Origin: Amycolatopsis sp. NBC_01488
GTDB taxonomy: Bacteria; Actinomycetota; Actinomycetes; Mycobacteriales; Pseudonocardiaceae
DNA: 64,000 nt
Direction: 5' to 3'
Assembly (NCBI RefSeq): GCF_036227105.1
Contig: NZ_CP109434.1
Location: 4,678,501 to 4,742,500, forward strand
Under the pieces are notes generated by a model. That model made no database searches, was not told the origin of the DNA, and worked only from the letters and a program-made list of their open reading frames with translations. Positions 42,081-50,570 of this stretch are shown in pieces (the first letter of the stretch is position 1; every line of letters starts with the position of its first letter). Position numbers and translations under genes: made by a program.

Positions 42081-43685
42081 TCAGGACCGGAGCCAGACCG
42101 CGGTGTCGGTCGGCAGGGAGCCGTCGAGAGAGCCGCTGGCCAGCAGCACCTCGCCGGCGGGCAGCGGGACCGGCGAGGCCGAGAAGTTCAGCGCGAACGT
42201 GAACTCCGGCCCGAGCCGGAACGCCAGCACGCCGTCGCCCAGCGAAAGCCATTCCAGCTCACCCGGGGGAAGGTCGCGCCGCTGTCGCAGTCCGGAGCGG
42301 TACAGCGACAGCATCGACGTCGGGTCCGCGGCCTCGGTTTCGGCCGTGAACGCCTTCCACTCGGAAGGCTGCGGCAGCCACGCGCTGCCGCTGCCGAAGC
42401 CGAACGGCGGCTCGTCGCCGGACCACGGGATCGGGACGCGGCAGCCGTCACGTCCGGGGTCGGCGCCGTTCGTGCGCGCCCACACCGGGTCCTGGCGCAG
42501 CTCGTCCGGGATGTCCAGGACTTCCCACAGGCCCAGCTCTTCACCCTGGTACACGTACAGCCCGCCGGGCAGCGCCAGCGTCAGCAGGGCCGCCGCCCGG
42601 GCTCGGCGGGTGCCCAGCTCGCGGTCGACCGGCAGCTCGTGCAGCCGGTTCGCGAACGAGAAGCCCGTGTCGCCCTGGCGGCCGTACCGCGTGACGTGCC
42701 GGGTGACGTCGTGGTTCGACAGCACCCACGCCGCCGGCGCGCCGACCTCGTCGTGCGCGCGCAACGTCCGGTCGATGACGTCCCGGAAGCGCGCGGAATC
42801 CCACGGGCAGACCAGGAAGTCGAAGTTGAACGCCGAGTGCAGCTCGTCGCGGCGCAGGTAGCGCGCCGCGCGGGACATGTCCGGCAGCCACATCTCGCCG
42901 ACCAGCACGCGCTCGCCCGGGTAGCTGTCGACGATCTTGCGCCACGAGCGGTAGATCTCGTGCAGGCCCTCCTGGTCGGAGAACGGCGTCTCGTCGCCCT
43001 CTTCGACGTCGGGCAGGGCCGGGTCCTTCACCAGGCCGTCGGCGACGTCGATGCGGAAACCGTCGACGCCGCGGTCGAACCAGAACCGCAGGACGTCCTC
43101 GAACTCCGTGCGGATTTCGGGGTTGTCCCAGTTGAAGTCGGGCTGGCGCGAGCTGTAGAGGTGCAGGTACCACTCGCCGTCCGGCACGCGCGTCCACGCG
43201 GACCCGCCGAAGCGCGACTTCCAGTTGTTCGGCGGCTCGGCGCCGTCCGGCCCGCGGCCGGGCCGGAACCAGAACCGTTGCCGCTCCGGCGATCCCGGGC
43301 CCGCGGCGAGCGCGGCCTGGAACCACCGGTGCTCGTCGGAACAGTGGTTGGGCACGATGTCGATGATCACCCGGATGTCCCGGGCGTGCGCCTCGGCGAT
43401 CAGGTCCTCCGCCTCGGCGAGCGTGCCGAAGAGTGGTTCGATGTCGCGGAAGTCGGCGACGTCGTAGCCGCCGTCGTCCATCGGCGACGGATACCAGGGG
43501 GTGAACCAGATCGCGTCGATCCCCAGGTCGGCCAGGTGGTCCAGCCGGGCGCGGACGCCGGCGAGGTCGCCGACGCCGTCGCCGTTGCCGTCCGCGAAGC
43601 TGCGGATGTAGACCTGGTAGATCGCCGCGCTGCGCCACCAGCCGGTTTTGTCGGCGGTCGACGCGGACTGCGCATCAGCGGTCAC
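42081..43685 (-). CDS. aglA: Intracellular GH13 alpha-glucosidase
   Basis: A 534-residue glycoside hydrolase of family 13 without a signal peptide. The (beta/alpha)8 motifs are VIIDIVPNHCS (region I), GFRIDVADG with the nucleophile D213 (region II), LVGEMW with the acid E264 (region III) and LSNHDV with the stabilising D326 (region IV). The pattern and length are those of oligo-1,6-glucosidase/alpha-glucosidases that hydrolyse imported alpha-gluco-oligosaccharides. Start GTG 43685 has AGGAGGG upstream. It is the last gene of the sugar ABC operon, 41 bp after the second permease. In this locus nigero-oligosaccharides from the GH87 enzymes are the likely substrates (inference). Confidence 0.92.
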   Translation of the reverse strand: MTADAQSASTADKTGWWRSAAIYQVYIRSFADGNGDGVGDLAGVRARLDHLADLGIDAIWFTPWYPSPMDDGGYDVADFRDIEPLFGTLAEAEDLIAEAHARDIRVIIDIVPNHCSDEHRWFQAALAAGPGSPERQRFWFRPGRGPDGAEPPNNWKSRFGGSAWTRVPDGEWYLHLYSSRQPDFNWDNPEIRTEFEDVLRFWFDRGVDGFRIDVADGLVKDPALPDVEEGDETPFSDQEGLHEIYRSWRKIVDSYPGERVLVGEMWLPDMSRAARYLRRDELHSAFNFDFLVCPWDSARFRDVIDRTLRAHDEVGAPAAWVLSNHDVTRHVTRYGRQGDTGFSFANRLHELPVDRELGTRRARAAALLTLALPGGLYVYQGEELGLWEVLDIPDELRQDPVWARTNGADPGRDGCRVPIPWSGDEPPFGFGSGSAWLPQPSEWKAFTAETEAADPTSMLSLYRSGLRQRRDLPPGELEWLSLGDGVLAFRLGPEFTFALNFSASPVPLPAGEVLLASGSLDGSLPTDTAVWLRS

Positions 43686-43726
43686 GGAAGTGCCCTCCTA
43701 GTCGTTGTGGAAACCCCGGGTGCGGC

Positions 43727-44596
43727 TCAGCCCTTGACGGCGCCGGCGGTCAGCCCGGCGAGGATCTGCCGCTGGAACGCCAGGAACAGCGCCACCATCG
43801 GCAGGCTGGCCAGCACCATCCCGGCGACGAGCACGTTGAGCGGCATGTCGATCGCCACCCGCTGCAGCATCACCGAGAGCGTCTGCTTTTCGGTGTCCGG
43901 GAACACCAGCAGCGGCCAGATGAAGTCCTTCCACGCGGTGACCACCGCGAGGATCGACACCACGGCCAGGATCGGCCGCGAGATCGGCAGGATGATCCGC
44001 CAGAGCGTGCGCACCGGCCCGGCGCCGTCGATGCGCGCGGCCTCGATCAGCTCGTCCGGGATCTGGTCGAAGAACCGCTTGAGCAGGTAGATGTTGAACG
44101 CGTTCGCCGCCGCGGGCAGCCAGACCGCGGTCGGCGAGTTGATCAGGTTGAGGTGCAGCAGCGGCAGGTCCGTCACCGTCACGTACGTCGGGACGAGCAG
44201 GGCCGTCGCGGGCAGCATCAGCGTGGCCAGCATCAGGCCCAGCACGACGTTGCCGAACTTCGGGCGCAGCTTCGACAGCGCGAACGCGGCCGGGACGTCG
44301 ATGGCCAGCTGCGCCAGCCACGCGCCGCCGGCGACGACGAGCGTGTTGAGGAAGTACTTGCCCAGGCTCAGCTGGTCCCAGGCCTCGGCGAAGGTCTCCG
44401 GGTGCCATTCGTGCGGGACGAGCGTCGCCGGCGTCTGCGCGAGTTCCTGCGGAGACTTCAGCGCGCCGGTGACCGCCCAGTAGAGCGGGAACATGAAGGC
44501 CAGCACGAACACCACGAGCGTGCAGGCGAAGATCACGCCGTAGACGGCCTTGCCGCGCGGGCTCCGCAACGCGCTGGGCGAGACGAGGGTCCTCAT
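43727..44596 (-). CDS. Sugar ABC transporter permease (MalG type)
   Basis: A 289-residue inner membrane protein with six predicted helices and the binding-protein-dependent transport EAA loop (IPDELIEAARIDGAGPVRTLWRIILPISRP). Start ATG 44596 overlaps the stop of the upstream permease (ATGA). It forms the import channel with that protein. No ATPase gene is in the operon; as in other actinomycetes a shared MsiK-like ATPase probably energises it. Confidence 0.95.
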   Translation of the reverse strand: MRTLVSPSALRSPRGKAVYGVIFACTLVVFVLAFMFPLYWAVTGALKSPQELAQTPATLVPHEWHPETFAEAWDQLSLGKYFLNTLVVAGGAWLAQLAIDVPAAFALSKLRPKFGNVVLGLMLATLMLPATALLVPTYVTVTDLPLLHLNLINSPTAVWLPAAANAFNIYLLKRFFDQIPDELIEAARIDGAGPVRTLWRIILPISRPILAVVSILAVVTAWKDFIWPLLVFPDTEKQTLSVMLQRVAIDMPLNVLVAGMVLASLPMVALFLAFQRQILAGLTAGAVKG

Positions 44597-45567
44597 GTCT
44601 GGTCCGCCTTCCGCGTCAGCCGGACGTACCACGCCGAGAACACGCCCAGCGCCACGAACAGCAGCAGGCTCATCGCGCTCGCCGAGCCGAAGTCGTTGTA
44701 GACGAAGGCGTAGCGGTAGAGCAGCAGGAGCACGGTGACGGTCGAGTCGTCCGGCCCGCCGCCGGTCATCACGTACGGCTCGGTGAACACCTGCATGGTC
44801 GCGACGATCTGCAGCAGCAGGAGCACCAGCAGGACGAACCGCGTCTGCGGGAACGTGACGTGCCGCAGCCGCTTCCACAGCCCGGCGCCGTCCAGTTCGG
44901 CGGCTTCGTACAGCTCGCCGGGGATCGTGCCGAGCGCGGCCAGGTAGATGAGCGTGGTGCTGCCCATGTTGGCCCACGTCGAGACGAAGACCAGCGACAG
45001 CATCGCCGTGCCGCTCGAGTCGAGCCACTGGCCGCCGGGCAGGCCGACCGCGCCGAGCGCGGAGTTGAACAGGCCGGGACCCGGGTCGTAGAACCACTTC
45101 CACATCAACGCCGTCACGACCGGCGGCAGCATCACCGGCAGGTAGACGGCGAGCCGGAAGAACGCCTTCGCGTGCCGGATCTCGTTGAGCAGCACCGCCG
45201 TCAGGAACGGGACGGCGAAGCCGAAGACCAGCGCCAGCCCGGTGAACAGCAGCGTGTTGCGCCAGGCGACGCCGAACAGCGGGTCGGCGAAGAGCCGCTT
45301 GAAGTTGTCGAACCCGACCCACGTCGGCGCGTTGACGAAGTCGACCTGCTGGAAGCTCAGGAGAACGCCGCGCACGATCGGGTACCAGGAGAAGAGCGCG
45401 AACACCACGAGCGCGGCGCAGAGCAGCCCGTACGCGGTGAGGTTCTCCTTCAGCTTGCGCCTGAGCCGGGTCCGGCGGCGATCTTCCGGCGAGACGGCCG
45501 GGCGCCCGGCCCGCGACGAGGACGTCGCGGGCCAGGCGAGCAGGCTACTTGACCTGGGCGAGGACAC
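44593..45567 (-). CDS. Sugar ABC transporter permease (MalF type)
   Basis: A 324-residue inner membrane protein with six helices and the EAA loop (IPGELYEAAELDGAGLWKRLRHVTFPQTR). The GTG at 45567 lies inside the 3' end of the binding-protein gene (23-bp overlap), giving a polar N-terminal tail of about 40 residues rich in Ser and Arg before the first helix; no better start is visible. It pairs with the MalG-type permease. Confidence 0.93.
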   Translation of the reverse strand: MSSPRSSSLLAWPATSSSRAGRPAVSPEDRRRTRLRRKLKENLTAYGLLCAALVVFALFSWYPIVRGVLLSFQQVDFVNAPTWVGFDNFKRLFADPLFGVAWRNTLLFTGLALVFGFAVPFLTAVLLNEIRHAKAFFRLAVYLPVMLPPVVTALMWKWFYDPGPGLFNSALGAVGLPGGQWLDSSGTAMLSLVFVSTWANMGSTTLIYLAALGTIPGELYEAAELDGAGLWKRLRHVTFPQTRFVLLVLLLLQIVATMQVFTEPYVMTGGGPDDSTVTVLLLLYRYAFVYNDFGSASAMSLLLFVALGVFSAWYVRLTRKADQT

Positions 45568-46921
45568 TGTTGACCTTCGACGACGCGGACGACAGCTGCT
45601 GGTCGATGTTCGCGTTCTGGTCGGTGAGCACCGCCTGCATGACGCTGTCGAGCGCGGCGTAGATCTGCTGCGCGTTCGGCGGCTCGATGCTGCCCTTGAT
45701 CTTGCCGGTCGTGTCCACGTAGGACTGGTAGTTCTGCGCGGGCACGTTGGCGTACTTGGCCTTCAGCGCCAGCTGCTGGTCGCGCACCGAACCCTGCCAG
45801 ACGTCCGGAGTCGGCTCGGCGGGCAGGCCGACCGGCTGCTTGCCGTCGACGTACTGCTGGATGTGCTTCTCGAAGCGGTCCGGGTTGAGGTACTTCCACT
45901 GGATCCACTCGAGGCCGGCCTTGATCTTGTCCGGCGAGGCCTTCGGGTTGATCATGTAGCCCTCGCCGCCGAGCAGCGTGCCCTGCCCGCCGGGCATGCC
46001 GGCGATGCCGTAGTCGTCGTACTTGCCGTTGAACTGCTTGACGAGCACGGGCACGTTGTCCGGGGCGGCCATGTACATGCCGAGCTGGCCGGCGCCCATC
46101 ATCCGCTGGACGTCGGTGGCTTCGAGGAGCTGCTTGGCGCCCATCGAGTTGTCGGTCCAGCGCATGTCGTGCAGGTACTGCAGGGCCTGCTTGCCCTTCT
46201 CGTTGTCGAAGTCGGCGACCCACTTGTCGCCGTCCTTGCGGGCGATGTCGCCGCCCATCGAGTACAGCCAGCCGGTCATGTGCCAGCCGCCCTGGTTGTT
46301 CTTGCTGTAGTCGGCGTACCCGACGGTGCCGTTGCCCAGCGCGGCGATCTTCTTCGCGTCGGCGCGGACCTCGTCCCAGGTCGTCGGCGGCTTGTCGGGG
46401 TCGAGCCCGGCCTTCTGGAACAGCGGGCGGCTGTAGAGCAGGCCCATCGTGTAGTTCATCGTCGGCAGGCCGTAGAGCTTGCCGTTCGCGTCGCGGAAGT
46501 TGTCCAGGAGTTCCGGCTTGATGTCGTTGATGTGCGGAACGCTCTTCGCGGCTTCCGTGATGTCGGCGGCTTGGTGCCGCGCGATGATCTGCGCCGGGTC
46601 GGTGAAGTAGACGTAGTAGACGTCTTCGAGCTGCCCGCCGGCCAGCTTCGCGGAGAACGTCTTCGGGTCCATGAACCCCTCGTGGGGCTGGATCTGGATG
46701 TTCGGGTGGGAAGCCTCGAACTCCTTGACGTCGGCGTCGAACACGCTGCGCTCGAACGGCTGGCTGGTCGGCGGCTGGCCGGTGACCGTGATCGTCACCT
46801 TGCCCCCGGGCGCGGCGGCGTTGCCGTCGTCACCGCAGGCGGCCACCCCCAGGGTGAGGCCGCCTGCGGCCAGCAGGCAGAACATCCGGCGGGGCAAGGA
46901 TCGGGACCAGGGACTGCTCAT
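45545..46921 (-). CDS. Sugar-binding lipoprotein of the ABC transporter (family 1)
   Basis: A 458-residue extracellular solute-binding protein. The signal peptide ends in a lipobox (GVAAC, lipidated Cys near residue 29). The mature part follows the SBP_bac_1 fold: DVKEFEASHPNIQIQPH, YGLPTMNYTMGLLYSRPLFQKAGL, MGAGQLGMYMAAPDNVPVL and YMINPKASPDKIKAGLEWIQW. It is the first gene of the operon and defines its substrate, here probably an alpha-gluco-oligosaccharide because of the GH13 and GH87 neighbours. A candidate operator lies about 90 bp upstream of the start. Confidence 0.93.
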   Translation of the reverse strand: MSSPWSRSLPRRMFCLLAAGGLTLGVAACGDDGNAAAPGGKVTITVTGQPPTSQPFERSVFDADVKEFEASHPNIQIQPHEGFMDPKTFSAKLAGGQLEDVYYVYFTDPAQIIARHQAADITEAAKSVPHINDIKPELLDNFRDANGKLYGLPTMNYTMGLLYSRPLFQKAGLDPDKPPTTWDEVRADAKKIAALGNGTVGYADYSKNNQGGWHMTGWLYSMGGDIARKDGDKWVADFDNEKGKQALQYLHDMRWTDNSMGAKQLLEATDVQRMMGAGQLGMYMAAPDNVPVLVKQFNGKYDDYGIAGMPGGQGTLLGGEGYMINPKASPDKIKAGLEWIQWKYLNPDRFEKHIQQYVDGKQPVGLPAEPTPDVWQGSVRDQQLALKAKYANVPAQNYQSYVDTTGKIKGSIEPPNAQQIYAALDSVMQAVLTDQNANIDQQLSSASSKVNSVLAQVK

Positions 46922-47009
46922 CTCAAGCCTCTTCTCGGGTCGCGACGGCTGTCACGTGATTGCGGTCACTCTAAAGTGCAAGAGCAGATCGACGCAATAA
47001 GGCGACGAG

Positions 47010-47022
47010 AAGTTGCAAGTTA
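47010..47022. promoter_or_regulatory. Candidate LacI operator before the sugar-binding protein gene
   Basis: AAGTTGCAAGTTA (reverse strand AACTTGCAACTT) lies about 90 bp upstream of the binding-protein start. It resembles the TTGCAA-containing operators of actinomycete maltose/alpha-glucoside LacI regulators and the motifs before the LacI gene (48280-48295) and GH87 operon (52975-52988). Confidence 0.45.
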
Positions 47023-47220
47023 CGAACAGGACGCGGGCGGCTGGTGTCCGGGAGGGCAAGGGGCCGCGCAAGCGACGTGCCTGGAGGGTCGACACGCGTG
47101 TTTGGGCGGACGACACGGCTCGCCGGCGTCTCGTCCACCTGCGCGCGAGCCGACTGTCTGGGTGCGTGGGCCGACTGTCTGGGAAGTTCCCGTGGATGGA
47201 TCTTGGCGCTCGGGTACGCG

Positions 47221-47252
47221 AAAAGGCGCGACGGCTCGTGAGCCGTCGCGCC
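47221..47252 (-). terminator. Rho-independent terminator of the LacI gene
   Basis: A 13-bp perfect stem (GGCGCGACGGCTC and its complement, 47225-47252) begins 14 bp after the LacI stop and, on the minus strand, is followed by TTTT. It is the only hairpin in the window with a classical T tract. Confidence 0.88.
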
Positions 47253-47265
47253 GGGGGCGTGAGAG

Positions 47266-48273
47266 CTAGGCCGTGCGGCGGGCGGTGGACCCGCGGACCA
47301 CCAGCTCCGGGGCGAACAGCAGCTCCTCCGCGGCCACCTCGCCGCCGTTGATGCGCTTCACCAGCAGCTCCACCACCGCGCGGCCCATCGCCTCGATCGG
47401 CTGGCGGGTGGTCGTCAGGGGCGGGTCGGTGCAGTTCATCAGGGCCGAGTCGTCGTAGCCCACCACCGAGATGTCCTCCGGCACCGACAGCCCCTGCCGC
47501 CGGGCCGCGCGGACCGCGCCCAGCGCCAGCAGGTCACTCGCGCACAGCACCGCCGTCGCGCCGCGGGGGTACAACCGCGCCGCCGCCGCGTGGCCGCCTT
47601 CGATGGAGAACATGCCGTGCTCGACCAGCTCGTCCAGCACCGGCAGCCCGAGCTTCGCCGCGTACGCCTGGAACGCTTCGAGCTTGCGCTTCGACGGCAC
47701 GTGGTCGGTCGGCCCGAGCACCAGGCCGATCTTCTCGTGCCCCAGTGAGCTCAGGTGCCCGACGACCTGCTCGACGGCCACCGCGTCGTCGCACGACACC
47801 TGCGGCAGCCCGAGGTGGTCGACCGCCGCGTTGATCAGCACGGTCGGGAGTCGCCGCTCGACGAGGTGGTGGTAGTGCGAGTGCACCGCGTCCGCCTGCG
47901 CGTACAGCCCGCCGGCGAACACCACGCCGGACACCTGCTGCTGCAGGAGCAGCTCGACGTACTCCGCTTCCGACACCCCGCCCGCGGTCCGCGTGCACAG
48001 CACCGGCGTGAAGCCCTGCTGCGCGAGGGCGTTGCCCATGATCTCGGCCAGTGCGGGGAAGATGGGGTTCTGCAGCTCCGGCAGCACCAGCCCGACCAGG
48101 CGGGCCCGCTCGCCGCGCAGCTGGGTGGGGCGTTCGTAGCCCATCACGTCCAGCGCGGTGAGCACGGCGGCCCGGGTGCTGGCGGACACCCCGGACCGGC
48201 CGTTGAGCACCCGGCTGACCGTGGCTTCGCTGACCCCGACCTGGCGGGCGACTTCGGCAAGACGACGCGTCAT
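47266..48273 (-). CDS. LacI-family regulator of the alpha-glucan locus
   Basis: A 335-residue repressor. The HTH and hinge are at residues 4-57 (RLAEVARQVGVSEATVSRVLNG, then a VSASTRAAV hinge helix); the ligand domain includes LVGLVLPELQNPIFPALAEIM and DISVVGYDDSALM. It sits between the GH87 pair and the sugar ABC operon on the same strand, so it most likely represses both in the absence of an alpha-gluco-oligosaccharide. Its own start region contains a copy of the candidate operator (48280-48295), suggesting autoregulation. Confidence 0.93.
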   Translation of the reverse strand: MTRRLAEVARQVGVSEATVSRVLNGRSGVSASTRAAVLTALDVMGYERPTQLRGERARLVGLVLPELQNPIFPALAEIMGNALAQQGFTPVLCTRTAGGVSEAEYVELLLQQQVSGVVFAGGLYAQADAVHSHYHHLVERRLPTVLINAAVDHLGLPQVSCDDAVAVEQVVGHLSSLGHEKIGLVLGPTDHVPSKRKLEAFQAYAAKLGLPVLDELVEHGMFSIEGGHAAAARLYPRGATAVLCASDLLALGAVRAARRQGLSVPEDISVVGYDDSALMNCTDPPLTTTRQPIEAMGRAVVELLVKRINGGEVAAEELLFAPELVVRGSTARRTA

Positions 48274-48279
48274 GAGTGA

Positions 48280-48295
48280 AACTTTACAGCAACTG
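48280..48295. promoter_or_regulatory. Candidate LacI operator before the LacI gene
   Basis: AACTTTACAGCAACTG lies 7 bp upstream of the LacI start codon and shares AACTT and GCAACT with the sites at 47010 and 52975. The position would allow autoregulation. Confidence 0.38.
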
Positions 48296-48310
48296 GGCGC
48301 AAAACTGTGA

Positions 48311-48347
48311 CAAGCCCGTACCGGTCCCGGGGACCGGTACGGGCTTG
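48311..48347 (-). terminator. Hairpin terminator after the GH87 operon
   Basis: A perfect 17-bp stem starting CAAGCCCGTACCGGTCC (48311-48327) pairs with 48331-48347 around a 3-nt loop, 13 bp after the stop of the second GH87 gene (48361, minus strand). Confidence 0.87.
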
Positions 48348-48360
48348 CCGGAGGGCCGGG

Positions 48361-50553
48361 CTACGAAGCCGCCACCTCGAACTCGGACACCTGGCCCGCG
48401 GGCCAGCCGGTGTTGCCGGTGAACGTCAGCCGCACGAACCGCTGGGACGTCGCCGCGAACGACACCGACGCCGTGTTGCCGGTGGCCGGGTCGAACGTGT
48501 AGCCGCGCGAACCCACCAGCGTCGTGTACGAGCCGCCGTCCTGGCTGCCCGAGATCGTCACCGTCTGGGTGCGCGCACCCCACGCCGACGACGGCGGCAG
48601 CTTGAGCGTCACCTTGTTGATCGACGAAGCGGCGCCGAGGTCCACCGTCAGCGTCTGCGGGAACGCGTTGTTCGCGCTCTCCCAGTACGAGTTCGCGTTC
48701 CCGTCGTTGGCGTTCGACGGCGGGAACCCGCCCTGCGACGCCGACGCGCTGATCGCCTTGCCCTTCGCGATGTTGCTACCGGACGTAGGCGGCTGCGGCG
48801 GCCCCGAGTTCGGCGCGGGCCACGTCGAGCAGTCGCTCCAGGTGCCGGTCCAGCCGCTGTTGCCGGACCCGCTGAAGGTCATCTTCGGGATCGACGTCGG
48901 GTACGGGCAGTTGTACGTGCCGGTCACGCCGACGCCGGACGCCGTGAGGTTGCTGATCGACACCGACCCCTGCGTTTGCGACTGCGCCACGAACGTGCCG
49001 ACGCCCTGCACCGAGACGCCGTCGATCGTGATGCCCTGGATCTGCTTGCCCGCGCCGTTGCCGTCGATGAACTGGATGGCCTCGTACGGGCTCTGGATCG
49101 CGGTGAACCCGGTGACCCGGATCGTGACGCCGGTGATCGCCTGGTCGCGCGCGTCGAACCACAGCGCGCCGACGCCGAACTGCCAGTTCGGGTCGAGCGC
49201 CCCGGCCCGCAGCGCGGTGTTGTTCGACAGCGTCACCGTGCCGCTCAACGGCACCGAGCTGAACCGGTTCGCGACCAGGTAGCCGCCGCCGAGGGCGTTC
49301 GTGTCCTGGACGAGGTTGCCGCTCACGGTGTTGTTCGAGCCGCCGTACAGCGCGATGCCGTTGGCCAGGTTCGGCTGCACGACCGTGTTGTTGACCAGCG
49401 AGTTGCCCGAATCGGCCTGGCCGTTGGACCACAGCGCGAGGCCGTCGTCGCCGTTGTTGCGCAGGTAGTTGTTGCGCAACGTCGAGTTCGTGACGGCGCC
49501 GTCGAAGTTCACGCCGTCGGCCTGCGTGTCGAGGATGCGGTTGTTCTCGATCGTGAGGTTCGACGACGCGCCGTTCATCAGCCACAGCCCGCACTTCGTG
49601 TCCTGGATCCACAGGCCGCTCACGACCGAGCCGTTCCCGAGCACGCCGTGGAACGCGTTGTCCGGGCTGCCGTCGTTCCGCTCGGTGACGTCACCGAACA
49701 CCGCGAAGTCGTACAGCTTGATGTTGCCGGACGCGCTGCCGTTGTTGAAGATGTTGTTGCCGTGCAACACCGTGTACCACTGGCCGGCGCCGCGGACGGT
49801 CGTCTGGTCGATCTGCAGCGCCGAGCCGATCTCGAACCGGCCCGGCGGCACCCAGACTTCGCGACCCTGCGAACGGGCCGCCGAGAGCGCGTTGCGGAAC
49901 GCCTGCGAGTCGTCCGACGAGTCGTTCGCCGTGGCACCGTAGTCGGTCACCGAAAGCGAGTTGGCCGGCTGCGCACCCGCGCCGCCGACCTGCTCGAAGT
50001 CGGCCAGGTCGATGGTCGCCTGGCCGACGTCGCCGGAGTCGGCTTCCACCCGGACCTTGGCTCCGGCGGCCGCGTTCTGGCCGAACAGCAGCCGGGCGTC
50101 GTCGAAGAAGTGGTGCGTCTTCGCGCCCGGGATCCAGCCGGTGTCCACATAGGAATACCGGGACGTCACCGAGAGGCCGCTGCCGAGCTTGGTCCCGTTG
50201 ACGTACACCGAAAGCCGCCCGGACGAGCCGTCGGGCAGGTTGTAGTGGACGTTGATCGAGTTGGCCGCCGCGGGCAGCGTGAACTCGACGTACTGGCCGG
50301 TCGTGATCTTCACGGCCTGCCGTCCGGACGCTTCCGAAGCGATGCTGGCCTGCGTGTAGTCCGGGCCGACGGCCGAGCCGTTCGTCGCCGAGCACTCGGC
50401 CTCGACGGTCCGGAACGGCACGCTCGCGCCGCCGGACGCCGTCGTGGGGCAGGTGGCCGCGGCGGCCGGGGTACCGCCGGAAAGCACGGTCAGGCCGGCC
50501 GCGGCGAGTGCGGCGGCCAGCAAGGCCGCGCCGCGGGGAATCGAGGGCATCAT
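48361..50553 (-). CDS. Secreted GH87 alpha-1,3-glucanase (mutanase/mycodextranase), copy 1
   Basis: A 730-residue exported enzyme; ATG 50553 has AAAGG 5 nt upstream. Domains: signal peptide (about 1-33), CBM35-like domain (about 45-188, ending DLADFEQVG), right-handed beta-helix catalytic domain (about 198-590), and a C-terminal F5/8 type C (discoidin) domain (about 597-730, with NDGNANSYWESANNAFPQT). The three aspartates D346 (ADGVN), D369 and D370 (GDDGLALWS) have the 23/24 spacing of the catalytic Asp residues known in GH87 alpha-1,3-glucanase. It would cut alpha-1,3-glucan of fungal walls or mutan. It is the second gene of a pair with its homologue 17 bp upstream, and ends at a strong hairpin. 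Confidence 0.88.
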   Translation of the reverse strand: MMPSIPRGAALLAAALAAAGLTVLSGGTPAAAATCPTTASGGASVPFRTVEAECSATNGSAVGPDYTQASIASEASGRQAVKITTGQYVEFTLPAAANSINVHYNLPDGSSGRLSVYVNGTKLGSGLSVTSRYSYVDTGWIPGAKTHHFFDDARLLFGQNAAAGAKVRVEADSGDVGQATIDLADFEQVGGAGAQPANSLSVTDYGATANDSSDDSQAFRNALSAARSQGREVWVPPGRFEIGSALQIDQTTVRGAGQWYTVLHGNNIFNNGSASGNIKLYDFAVFGDVTERNDGSPDNAFHGVLGNGSVVSGLWIQDTKCGLWLMNGASSNLTIENNRILDTQADGVNFDGAVTNSTLRNNYLRNNGDDGLALWSNGQADSGNSLVNNTVVQPNLANGIALYGGSNNTVSGNLVQDTNALGGGYLVANRFSSVPLSGTVTLSNNTALRAGALDPNWQFGVGALWFDARDQAITGVTIRVTGFTAIQSPYEAIQFIDGNGAGKQIQGITIDGVSVQGVGTFVAQSQTQGSVSISNLTASGVGVTGTYNCPYPTSIPKMTFSGSGNSGWTGTWSDCSTWPAPNSGPPQPPTSGSNIAKGKAISASASQGGFPPSNANDGNANSYWESANNAFPQTLTVDLGAASSINKVTLKLPPSSAWGARTQTVTISGSQDGGSYTTLVGSRGYTFDPATGNTASVSFAATSQRFVRLTFTGNTGWPAGQVSEFEVAAS

Positions 50554-50570
50554 CAGCACCTTTCGTTCGC

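Larger units (their letters stand above)
46922..47265. other. Intergenic region upstream of the sugar ABC operon
   Basis: This 344-bp gap has an AT-rich part (about 46960-47035), which should be the promoter of the binding-protein gene, and a GC-rich part (47041-47190) with a short direct repeat GGCCGACTGTCTGGG near 47150 and 47169. Its right end holds the terminator of the LacI gene. No coding potential is convincing. Confidence 0.6.
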